A stretch of 64,000 nt of DNA from assembly GCA_903995115.1 (NCBI GenBank), contig LR877146.1, positions 682,001 through 746,000 on the forward strand. Direction: 5' to 3'. The translations under genes were made by a program, and so were the position numbers. The stretch is from Angomonas deanei. Lineage: Eukaryota > Euglenozoa > Kinetoplastea > Trypanosomatida > Trypanosomatidae. Shown here piece by piece: positions 56,171 through 64,000 of the stretch. The notes under the pieces are model-generated. The model searched no databases and had not been told where the DNA came from. It worked only from the letters and a program-made list of their open reading frames with translations. The first letter of the stretch is position 1. Every line of letters starts with the position of its first letter.

Positions 56171-59100
56171 ATGTCTGGTAGGGGCACCCGCGGAAGAGGA
56201 CAGCCGTATCGGCACAACCACAGTGCAGGCGTTGGGCTCAACCCGAACCAACTGAACCAGCTGTTGGCACTGTTTGTGGAGGCGGTGGCGAACCCGCAGG
56301 CGACGCTGCAGCGACTGCAGCCCGCACAGGGAAACAACGCCATCGTCGCACACCGTGGACGAGGACGTGGTAGCAGAGGAAGCGGCAGAGGGACATCCCA
56401 ACCAAGCAGAGGAGCCTTCGCCCAGCCACTCCGACTGCTACCACCCGTCGAGGAAGACACCACACCACACCAAACAAAAAGACAGAGAAACGAGGTGCCC
56501 CCACGGGACCCCGAAAAGGAGGAACACAAACAGTGGAGGCGGCAGATCCTCCACGAGTGGGACGCCAACGTGAAGGCGGCAGAGATGCTGCGCGACCACG
56601 TCGCCCACTGCGTCAAGATCACGGAGAACCACTTTGACTTTCTGCGCAAGAAGCGGCCGGGTCTGGTCATGGACCGCCCCATCTACGTGTGCGAGCACAC
56701 CACCGAGAGTCACGACGGGAGACCGTCGTACTGTATGCACCCCGTCTACCACCGGGACGACATACTCGAGCACGCGCGCAAGCACCACCACGGCAACGCG
56801 CGCTACTACTCGGCCAGCCTGGACTACCGCGTCGGCGGCATGGCCAACGTGCAGCAGAACTGCGTGCTGTCGGCGGTCGTCGCGGTGTACGTGACGATGG
56901 GGGTACAGATCGACCCCCTCGCCCAACGCGCCTTTGCGACGGGGCGTGCAGTGGATGCACAGAATTACGTGACCACGACCGAATTCACTGGACCCACCGT
57001 ACCTGGTGTCGTACTGGAGGCATTTGGTAAACGGTACTGCCCGTCGCCGTCTGTCTACTGGGAGCAGACGGCACTGGAGTGCCCGCAATGCCAGTACTCG
57101 ATGAGGAGCAACCCTACACGAGTCGGCGAGGGAGGCCTCGTGAGCGCCACAGGCGGTATCCCACCGACCTACGCCTACTCGGATTACTATTGTCCGCGCT
57201 GTAACCTACAGGACGCGCCCCACAACATTGGCCTCCTCCGGTTTCTGACGGCGGGACCGGTGGCCACCTACACGGAGCTGCACCTGACGGCACTACCACC
57301 AGAACAGATAGAGATACTGCAGACCGACAACACCAACGTGGTGTGCCGGTACCGATTGCACGCGATGCTGGTGGCAAAGAGCGCGGCACACCTCATTGTC
57401 GTGCGACGCGGCAGCGACGGCTACGTACAGTACGACGGCGACGTGTTCGTGGCGTACGGCGGCACCCCCAACCCACGGAACATCCACACCGTTATTTACA
57501 CGCGGATGGACGACGTGGAGCCGCAGCCGGTCGGCCAGCCGGTGACCATCCCAAGCAGCCAGGTGGTCTACACAGAAGCGGATGCACGGTGCATGCGTCG
57601 CTTCCAGGGCTTCCCGGAGGGCACCTACCTACAGGTCAAAAGGGGCGACGGTGGTGGGAACCGCACGACCACCGAGGTACCGGAAGAGGAGGTCCTCCGG
57701 CTGACCGACGAGATACACGGCATCGCCGACGAGACGGAGAAGATGCAGCGCCTCACCAGTTGCATCCAGACCATGGGCCTGACCATATGCCGGGAGTGCC
57801 AGCATCTGGTGAACGACACGCAGTCCGCCAAGGAGGCGCACTACCAGTTGTGGCACACCACCATCGAGGAGGACGTACCCGTCGACGCCCCCGACTCGGT
57901 GGAGGAATCCCCCTTCCTCGAGCGGACGTTCACGCAGGGCGGGACGGACTCGCTGGAGGACTCCCTCCTCGGGCTCCCCGACGACAATGAGGAGGACCCT
58001 GTGCTGCCACCCGGGGAGGTGGCGGCGTGCCCGCGGTGCGGCGGGGACCCACTGCCCATACGGGACATGCTGAACCACGTGTGGCACTACCACCCGGCCA
58101 TCCTCGCCGAGAACCTGCAGCGCTACCGACACACGCAGTGCAAGGCGTGCAACACGATCACGCCGGACACGAGGGAGGCGAAGCAGAGCCACACGTGCGA
58201 CCCCAAACGGGCCACGTGCGACCGGATCGGGGTGGAGACCTTTGGCCCATTCTACACGAGCCAGAAGAATGCGGCCATCACACCAAAGGAGCTGCGGTGC
58301 CCGTGGTGCCCGCACACGGCGAAGAACTGCCGCGGGATCAATGTCCACGCCGCCAAGGAGCACCGCGAGAACCTCTACGCCAGGGGGGACCACCTGGTGG
58401 AGGCGCACTTTATGACGCAGTGCCAGGTGTGCAAGCGGTTCGTGCGCGCCAATGACCAGGAGAAGCGGCGCCACGTGCAGGACAACCACACGCAGGACGG
58501 CCATGTGGCGCTTCGACCACGTCCAATCGAGATCCCCCAGGGGGATCCACCAGTGGAAGAAGGGGGGGAAACCCACCCCAACGACCCACCACCGGACACT
58601 ACGATTGAGGAGGACGGATACGTCCCCCTCATCCCTCAGCCGGAGGAGGACATCACCCTCCCTCCCGGCGACATGTGCTATGGTCACAATGTGGACTATG
58701 ACTTTCGCACCAACCACTACCACTGCCCCATCTGCGGCCAGAGGATGTTCCGGAACAATGTGTCGATAACCGGCATCATGCGGCACATCCACACCTTCCA
58801 CGAAAACTTCAAGGATAAGATGTACGTGGCCGAGAACCTCAAGCGGTACGGGCTGGACCAGTGCACGGCGTGCCACCAGCTGTTTGAGGCGACCGTCAAG
58901 GAGCGGACGTACCACCACCTGCACGCGTGCCCGGTGAGGCGTCTGGCGGTGACCCTCCCAGAGGACGAGGACGAGGAGGACGGGGCGGACCACACCCCCG
59001 ACACGTGGCTAGCGTCCAAGCCCATGACGCACCGGACGCTGCACAAGCGGGACTGGACGGAGTGGCGCCTCTCCGTGGCCGACGTGCTGATCGGCTACAT

Positions 59101-61426
59101 GGCCAGCGTGCCGGACGAGCGCAAGCAGCGGCAGGAGCGTCTGTTCAACCTGGTGCGGTGCAAGCTCCAGGTGGACCGCAAGGGGGCGGACGAAGGTGGG
59201 GATAGTAATGACACTCCACGCCGCCCCCCGAGACCCAAAAAGGACAACTACATTAAACAAAAAGTGGAGAAGCTCCTGGAGCTGAACGCGGTGCGGCGCG
59301 CGGTGGCCGTGCTGGACCGCGAGAACACCCCGCGGGTGTCGGTGCGTGCATGCCTCGACGCGATCGACGCGCTGCACCCGCACGAGGACCCGCCGCCGTA
59401 CCTCCTGCCGAGGGAAGGCGTGGTGACGGTGGAGAAGGAGGACGTGGCGTTCGTGGTGGCCAAGGTGCTCTCACGGGGTGCCTCGCCCAGCCTCGACGGG
59501 TGGACGCGCGAGCTGCTGTACCCGCTGGTGAACGAGGGCGACGAGAAGCTGCTGGAGGAGCTGACGGCGGTGGTGAAGGACCTCGTGAACGGGCTGGTGA
59601 GCCGGCGCGTGTGGGCGCGGCTGACGGCGGCGGAGGTGCACCCCTTCGCGAAGCCGAACGGCGGGATCCGGCCGGTAGCCCCCGAAAATGTCTGGCTCAA
59701 GGTGGCCAGTCACGTCATCCTGAGGAAAATCAAGAAGGATATCCCGTCGCTGGTGGGACGCTACCAGTACGGGGTGGGCCGGGACGCGGCGCTGGCGGCC
59801 CGCGAGGTGCGCGAGGCGTACGAGCGCCCCGAGAACGACTGCGTGGCGGCGGTGGACTGCACCAACGCCTACAACAGCATCTACCGGCTGTCCATCCTGA
59901 AGGCGGTGGTCCAGGCCGGGGAGGCGATGAAGGTGACGTACAACTTTGTGGAGCGGCTGCTGTGGCCGTCGTCGCTGGGGTTGTACGAGGAGGGTCACCG
60001 TGTGGCGGAGCTGCAAAGCACGCGTGGCATCCGCCAGGGCATGGTGTTGGGCCCCCTGCTGTTCGCCATCACCATCAAGCAGGAGCTGGATGCGTTCATC
60101 GCCAGTCATCGGGTGCAGGTGGTCGCCTACCTGGACGACATCACGCTGATCGGCGAACACGAGGAGGTGCAGCGCGCCCTCCGCGACCTGGAGCCCGTCC
60201 TCCAAAGGATTGGACTCTCGATCAACTGGGACAAGACGCACGTCCTGTGGCGGAACGACCACACGGTGGACAGCATCAATATTCTTGGCGTGCAGATCCC
60301 CCGGGACCACGGCGTGGACCTCGAGAAGGACACGTTTGACAAGATCCAGAAGAGCGACCCCTTGTTGAATCGTCTGACGCAGGGGGACCTGTCGCACCAC
60401 TCGGCGTTCGTGCTGCTGCGGCAGTCGGCGGCCCCACGCCTGACGTACATTCTGCGCACGCAGCCGCAGAAGAACACGGAGCGCGGCGCGACGTGGTTTG
60501 ACGAGCGCGTGACATCGGTGTTGCGCCACCTCTCCGGGGTGGGCACCCTGTCCGCGGCCCAGCAGCTGCTGGTGCAACTGCCGCTGAAGCAGGGCGGCCT
60601 GGGGCTGCGCTCGCAGGCGCAGCTCTCGGAGTTTGCCTACGCCTGCGTGAACGCCAAGTCGGCGATGCGCGCCCGCACCGTCGAGGTCGACGATATGAAC
60701 CGGACCACCCTACACACTCTCATCGGCAACGATGAGCTGTGGCACCGGCTGATGGCGTCGAACGGGACGACGGGCGCGACCCGCCTCTTTGCGGACCCCG
60801 CGGCGAAGGTCCGCAATGTCGTCTTTGACCTCGCCCTGAAGGAACGACTGATGGAGCGCATCCTGAAGGACATGCGCTGCACCCACTGCGACGTGGAGAT
60901 GACGAACGACCACGTGTACCGGTGCCCGAACACGAACGGGCGGCCCAAGATCCACCGCCACGACGAGGTCAAGGAGACCGTCGCGGACTGGGCAAAGGAG
61001 CTGGGGTTCAAGGTGCGGACGGAGCACTCGGTGGGGGTCGGCCGGCTGTGCATTGACGTGTGGCTGCAGCACCCCCTCACGCGGAAGCAGTACAACCTGG
61101 AGGTGTCGGTGGTGCACCCGGCGCAGGACAAGAAGGACCCCCTGGCGGACCGTCGACGGACGAAGCTGCGGCACTGGGAGGAGATTGAGCGGCTCACGAA
61201 CATTGAGGTGAAGCCGTTCATTGTCGGGACCAACGGCGAGCTCCCGCGCGAGAGCCTCGAGGTGCTGCGCGCGCTGTCGAGGGCGTCGGAGAGCCCGTAC
61301 AAGGCGCGGACGGCCTTGTCGGAGGTGCTGAGTCGGCTGACGGCGGTGCTGGCGGCCGAGAACGTCCTGCTGTACGCGGCAGCCACGCACAAGTGGGAGC
61401 GTGCAGTGGGCGTAAGGTTGGAGTAA
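56171..61426 (+). CDS. A5 LINE polyprotein (reference copy): fingers, reverse transcriptase, RLE endonuclease
   Basis: An open ORF of 1751 residues starting MSGRGTRGRG. Residues 1-85 are Arg/Gly-rich, suggesting RNA binding. Cys/His motifs follow: C174 region, C304/C307, C341/C344, C540/C543, C620/C623, C657/C660, C710/C713, C751/C754, C852/C855 and C898/C901, several of clear C2H2 type (for example CPICGQRMF...RHIHTFH). The reverse transcriptase spans about 1050-1400, with catalytic D1229 in AVDCTNAYNS and YLDD at 1320-1323. After a thumb region comes a zinc knuckle from C1570/C1573, then a PD-(D/E)XK-like endonuclease core with D1629 (LCIDVWL) and E1644 (NLEVSVV). This is the RLE-LINE order; R2/CRE proteins cleave a fixed site and prime cDNA on it. 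The ORF is longer at the N-terminus than family B. Fixed insertion in SL exons supports a CRE-clade assignment. Confidence 0.95.
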   Translation: MSGRGTRGRGQPYRHNHSAGVGLNPNQLNQLLALFVEAVANPQATLQRLQPAQGNNAIVAHRGRGRGSRGSGRGTSQPSRGAFAQPLRLLPPVEEDTTPHQTKRQRNEVPPRDPEKEEHKQWRRQILHEWDANVKAAEMLRDHVAHCVKITENHFDFLRKKRPGLVMDRPIYVCEHTTESHDGRPSYCMHPVYHRDDILEHARKHHHGNARYYSASLDYRVGGMANVQQNCVLSAVVAVYVTMGVQIDPLAQRAFATGRAVDAQNYVTTTEFTGPTVPGVVLEAFGKRYCPSPSVYWEQTALECPQCQYSMRSNPTRVGEGGLVSATGGIPPTYAYSDYYCPRCNLQDAPHNIGLLRFLTAGPVATYTELHLTALPPEQIEILQTDNTNVVCRYRLHAMLVAKSAAHLIVVRRGSDGYVQYDGDVFVAYGGTPNPRNIHTVIYTRMDDVEPQPVGQPVTIPSSQVVYTEADARCMRRFQGFPEGTYLQVKRGDGGGNRTTTEVPEEEVLRLTDEIHGIADETEKMQRLTSCIQTMGLTICRECQHLVNDTQSAKEAHYQLWHTTIEEDVPVDAPDSVEESPFLERTFTQGGTDSLEDSLLGLPDDNEEDPVLPPGEVAACPRCGGDPLPIRDMLNHVWHYHPAILAENLQRYRHTQCKACNTITPDTREAKQSHTCDPKRATCDRIGVETFGPFYTSQKNAAITPKELRCPWCPHTAKNCRGINVHAAKEHRENLYARGDHLVEAHFMTQCQVCKRFVRANDQEKRRHVQDNHTQDGHVALRPRPIEIPQGDPPVEEGGETHPNDPPPDTTIEEDGYVPLIPQPEEDITLPPGDMCYGHNVDYDFRTNHYHCPICGQRMFRNNVSITGIMRHIHTFHENFKDKMYVAENLKRYGLDQCTACHQLFEATVKERTYHHLHACPVRRLAVTLPEDEDEEDGADHTPDTWLASKPMTHRTLHKRDWTEWRLSVADVLIGYMASVPDERKQRQERLFNLVRCKLQVDRKGADEGGDSNDTPRRPPRPKKDNYIKQKVEKLLELNAVRRAVAVLDRENTPRVSVRACLDAIDALHPHEDPPPYLLPREGVVTVEKEDVAFVVAKVLSRGASPSLDGWTRELLYPLVNEGDEKLLEELTAVVKDLVNGLVSRRVWARLTAAEVHPFAKPNGGIRPVAPENVWLKVASHVILRKIKKDIPSLVGRYQYGVGRDAALAAREVREAYERPENDCVAAVDCTNAYNSIYRLSILKAVVQAGEAMKVTYNFVERLLWPSSLGLYEEGHRVAELQSTRGIRQGMVLGPLLFAITIKQELDAFIASHRVQVVAYLDDITLIGEHEEVQRALRDLEPVLQRIGLSINWDKTHVLWRNDHTVDSINILGVQIPRDHGVDLEKDTFDKIQKSDPLLNRLTQGDLSHHSAFVLLRQSAAPRLTYILRTQPQKNTERGATWFDERVTSVLRHLSGVGTLSAAQQLLVQLPLKQGGLGLRSQAQLSEFAYACVNAKSAMRARTVEVDDMNRTTLHTLIGNDELWHRLMASNGTTGATRLFADPAAKVRNVVFDLALKERLMERILKDMRCTHCDVEMTNDHVYRCPNTNGRPKIHRHDEVKETVADWAKELGFKVRTEHSVGVGRLCIDVWLQHPLTRKQYNLEVSVVHPAQDKKDPLADRRRTKLRHWEEIERLTNIEVKPFIVGTNGELPRESLEVLRALSRASESPYKARTALSEVLSRLTAVLAAENVLLYAAATHKWERAVGVRLE

Positions 61427-61440
61427 TGGGTGATGGGTGA

Positions 61441-61468
61441 GTGGTGACCCAGACAAAATAATCACCAC
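61441..61468 (+). other. 3' UTR stem-loop (A5 variant)
   Basis: GTGGTGA (61441-61447) and TCACCAC (61462-61468) enclose the loop CCCAGACAAAATAA, where A1-A4 have CCCATGCAAGAAAA. Stem bases are unchanged and loop length is the same. Confidence 0.65.
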
Positions 61469-61633
61469 GATGGGAGAGTTTTAGTGAGTATGCCAACAGC
61501 TTATACCTGGTTGGAGAGCCTCACATAACCGGAAATCACGAGGGTTTACGGTATGCGCAACAGCATTTCTCTTCCACGGACTGGCGCCAAGCGATCATAT
61601 CAGCGTTACCGCCCTGATCGGCCTTCCGAAACC

Positions 61634-61661
<28 letters not shown>

Positions 61662-61665
<4 letters not shown>

Positions 61666-61742
61666 GATACAGTTTCTGTACTTTATTGGTATGTGAAACT
61701 TCCAAGTCTAACTTGGTAAATTTTAGAGCCGGCCTTCGGGCT
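61662..61742 (+). pseudogene. 3' part of an SL RNA gene, cut by A5
   Basis: Exon nt 14 onward, intron and terminator. It pairs with 55353. Confidence 0.92.
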
Positions 61743-62347
61743 TTTTTTTATTTTTTTTTCACGTTCCGGCCGAGACAGCCCCACAGCACCCCTCCATTCG
61801 CCCCCAAACACCCCGCAAGCGCACGCTTAAGCCCCCAGGGGCGCACCGCACGCCGCACAGCCCCGCAGACGCCGTCGCTCGCCACCACCAGGTCACCCCC
61901 GGGTGACCCTCGGGGGCCCCCGGGCAGCGGGAACCTCCGCCACCGCCACCCCCCAAGGGCCCCCTCTCCGCGCCCCCGGCCCCCCTCAGGGCCTGCACAC
62001 GGGCCGTACGGCGTGCGTTTGGGGGGCCGGGGCGGCGCAGCGGCTTTTTTTGGGGGCCGAAGGCCACGTGCTCCCGCAGGGGGTCGGCTGCCGGCAGGCC
62101 CCGTGGCGCCCTCTCTCTTGCCGCGCATAGGCCGGGGGCATAGGCAAAAGCATAGGCGCCCGGCCATGGGGGGCCCCCCTAGGCAAACGCATAGGCCGGC
62201 CGCCCACCACCCTTGTCTTGCCGCCGCCGAGCTTTTCGTGCTCATCCGTTCAATGTGCACCAAAACACGCATCACTCGCTCTCCGCGCCGCAGCGTAGCG
62301 TCCTTTTAACTAAAGCATTATATAGATACAGTTTCTGTACTTTATTG
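61662..62347 (+). repeat. SL RNA gene repeat block between A5 and A6 (one unit)
   Basis: A single unit: the 5'-cut gene, a GC-rich noncoding spacer (61743-62307) and the 5' half at 62308. No complete SL RNA gene lies between A5 and A6. Confidence 0.92.
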
Positions 62348-62349
62348 GT
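62308..62349 (+). pseudogene. 5' part of an SL RNA gene, cut by A6
   Basis: Promoter and exon with retained donor GT. The other half must lie beyond the right edge. Confidence 0.9.
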
Positions 62350-62432
62350 TTTCTCTCAGGTTTTCTCTCAGGTTTTCTCTCAGGTTTTCTCTCAGGTTTT
62401 CTCTCAGGTTTTCTCTCAGGTTTTCTCTCAGG
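62349..62432 (+). repeat. 12-bp tandem repeat TTTTCTCTCAGG, 7 copies (A6)
   Basis: Seven perfect units. Confidence 0.96.
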
Positions 62433-63085
62433 TTTCGCTCGCTACGCTCGCGAAACACATTTAAACATCCGCTACCGCGTCTGTTTAAATACTGGAAGGA
62501 ACAGCTGACCAGAAACACCGTCCAGAGACTAGCCCTAACGAACAACCGCTCGCCGACTGGTCCTAGCCTTGTGAAACCAGCGCGAGTTCTACCACATAGG
62601 AAACGATTGTCAAACTAGCATACACAAAAAGAATAACACCCAAAAAGTATATTCATTTGTCCACTGCCCGACCGACCCATCGTGACCTCTCGTATTCCGG
62701 TAATAACACTTGTAGAAATTGTGTGTGTGTGATACTACTCTATAACTCCAATTCGCAGTATCCACACCCCTATTGTTTTTACCACTTAGTATATACACCT
62801 GTACCCGTATCTATATAAATATATATTTCGTAGAGGAAAATAGTTTTCCATCTACGTGCAAAACAAACTAAAATAATCCATCAGAGAAAAAAGAATTTGT
62901 AAAACAAAAAATAAAAACAAACAAAAAACAAAAACAGAAAAAAAAAAATCAAACAAAAACATAAACCAATAAAAGCCAATAAAAACCAATAAAAGCCAAT
63001 AAAAGCCAATAACACTATTTTACACTGTACCATTATTTTATTATTTATTATTATTATATTACCACTACCGAATACGATCACGATC
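62433..63085 (+). promoter_or_regulatory. A6 leader
   Basis: It matches the A2 leader nearly base for base (for instance ACTCTATAACTCCAATTCGC and ACATAAACCAATAAAAG). Four 10-mers. No coding content. Confidence 0.7.
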
Positions 63086-64000
63086 ATGTCTGGTAGGGGC
63101 ACCCGCGGAAGAGGACAGCCGTATCGGCACAGCAACAGCCAAGGCGTTGGGCTCAACCCGAACCAACTGAACCAGCTGTTGGCACTGTTTGTGGAGGCGG
63201 TGGCGAACCCGCAGGCGACGCTGCAGCGACTGCAGCCCGCACAGGGAAACAACGCCATCGTCGCACACCGCGGACGAGGACGTGGTAGCGGTGGAAGAGG
63301 AAGAGGGACATCCCAACCAAGCAGGGGAGCCCTCGCCCAGCCACTCCGACTGCTACCACCCGTCGAGGTAGACAACACACCACACCAAACAAAAAGACAG
63401 AGAAACGAGGTGCCCCCACGGGACCTCGAGAAGGAGGAACACAAAATATGGAGGCAGCAGATCCTCCACGAGTGGGACGCCAACGTGAAGGCGGCAGAGA
63501 TGCTGCGCGACCACGTCGCCCACTGCGTCAAGATCACGGAGAACCACTTTGACTTTCTGCGCAAGAAGCGGCCGGGGCTGGTGATGGACCGCCCCATCTA
63601 CGTGTGCGAGCACACCACCGAGAGTCACGACGGGCGACCGTCGTACTGTATGCACCCCGTCTACCACCGGGACGACATACTCGAGCACGCGCGCAAGCAC
63701 CACCACGGCAACGCGCGCTACTACTCGGCCAGCCTGGACTACCGCGTCGGCGGCATGGCCAACGTGCAGCAGAACTGCGTGCTGTCGGCGGTCGTCGCGG
63801 TGTACGTGACGATGGGGGTACAGATCGACCCCCTCGCCCAGCGCGCCTTTGCGACGGGGCGTGCAGTAGATGCACAGAACTATCTGAACACCACACCGTT
63901 CACTGGACCCACCATACCGGGTCACGTGCTGGAGGCGCTGGGTAAGCAGTACTGCCCTTCGCCATCTTTTTATTGTGAGCAGACGGCACTCGAGTGCCCA
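63086..64000 (+). CDS. A6 LINE polyprotein, N-terminal 305 codons (partial)
   Basis: It begins MSGRGTRGRG at 63086 and stays open to the window edge. The visible part covers the RG-rich N-terminus and the first Cys/His region and ends around the CPQC motif. It follows A2 in all positions where A2 differs from A3-A5 (for example VEVDNTPHQ, AQNYLNTTPF). Whether the later A2 lesions are shared cannot be seen. Confidence 0.9.
   Translation, partial: MSGRGTRGRGQPYRHSNSQGVGLNPNQLNQLLALFVEAVANPQATLQRLQPAQGNNAIVAHRGRGRGSGGRGRGTSQPSRGALAQPLRLLPPVEVDNTPHQTKRQRNEVPPRDLEKEEHKIWRQQILHEWDANVKAAEMLRDHVAHCVKITENHFDFLRKKRPGLVMDRPIYVCEHTTESHDGRPSYCMHPVYHRDDILEHARKHHHGNARYYSASLDYRVGGMANVQQNCVLSAVVAVYVTMGVQIDPLAQRAFATGRAVDAQNYLNTTPFTGPTIPGHVLEALGKQYCPSPSFYCEQTALECP

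Larger units (their letters stand above)
55395..61661 (+). mobile_element. A5: full-length SL-specific RLE LINE, looks intact
   Basis: A 6.3-kb element with twelve 12-mers, an open ORF (56171-61426) and 28 A's (61634-61661). Target duplication 55366-55394 and 61662-61690. Its 3' UTR and an ORF segment differ from the other copies. Confidence 0.94.
62350..64000 (+). mobile_element. A6: SL-specific RLE LINE, 5' part only (runs off window)
   Basis: Seven 12-mers, leader and the first 305 codons are visible. The 5' target duplication is 62321-62349. The sequence is almost identical to A2 over the leader and ORF start, including A2-specific differences. Confidence 0.92.

Overview
The window comes from a kinetoplastid (Euglenozoa). 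The diagnostic feature is a tandem array of spliced-leader (SL) RNA genes with a repeat period of about 660 bp. Each has a 39-40 nt exon starting AACTAA and ending CAGTTTCTGTACTTTATTG, a GTATG splice donor, two short stem-loops around an AAATTTTA Sm-like site, and a T-run terminator. No ordinary host protein gene was found. The species cannot be named from the sequence; the exon 5' part (AACTAAAGCATTA) differs from the AACTAACGCT form I remember for Leishmania and T. brucei.

Right two thirds (21.6-64.0 kb). SL repeats are interrupted at one exon position by a family of restriction-like-endonuclease LINEs, called family A here. There are five full-length copies (A1-A5) and a sixth (A6) running off the right edge. 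Each copy is 6.2-6.7 kb, lies in the same orientation as the SL genes, ends in poly(A), and is flanked by a 29-bp duplication of exon nt 14-40 plus the first intron bases. The layout of one copy is: an array of 5-44 copies of the 12-mer TTTTCTCTCAGG, two conserved inverted repeats, a leader, one ORF of about 1750 codons (RG-rich N-terminus, many C2H2-like fingers, reverse transcriptase, CCHC plus endonuclease), a short 3' UTR with a conserved stem, and poly(A). A3 and A5 have open ORFs; A1, A2 and A4 are broken. Position, duplication size and 5' tandem repeats match the CRE1/CRE2/SLACS/CZAR group of trypanosomatid retrotransposons. Eight uninterrupted SL RNA genes remain between the insertions.

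Left third (1-21.6 kb). This part holds AT-rich low-complexity DNA (1-560), a roughly 12.3-kb satellite of 42-bp units (590-12890), a transition region, degenerate repeats of about 187 bp, a second and distinct RLE-LINE ORF (family B, 14862-18503), about 2.1 kb of degenerate repeats built on CCCTAACCCTCCCCC, and an AT-rich tail ending in 41 A's. That poly(A) abuts the same SL exon fragment, so family B (or at least its 3' end) uses the same target. A1 then starts directly after that 29-bp fragment, giving a head-to-tail B-A1 pair.

The most interesting idea is that the 12-mer (pyrimidine tract plus CAG|G) is an array of 3' splice acceptors placed right behind a retained SL splice donor GT. That could let the element exploit SL transcription and splicing. 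This is an inference and needs RNA data.
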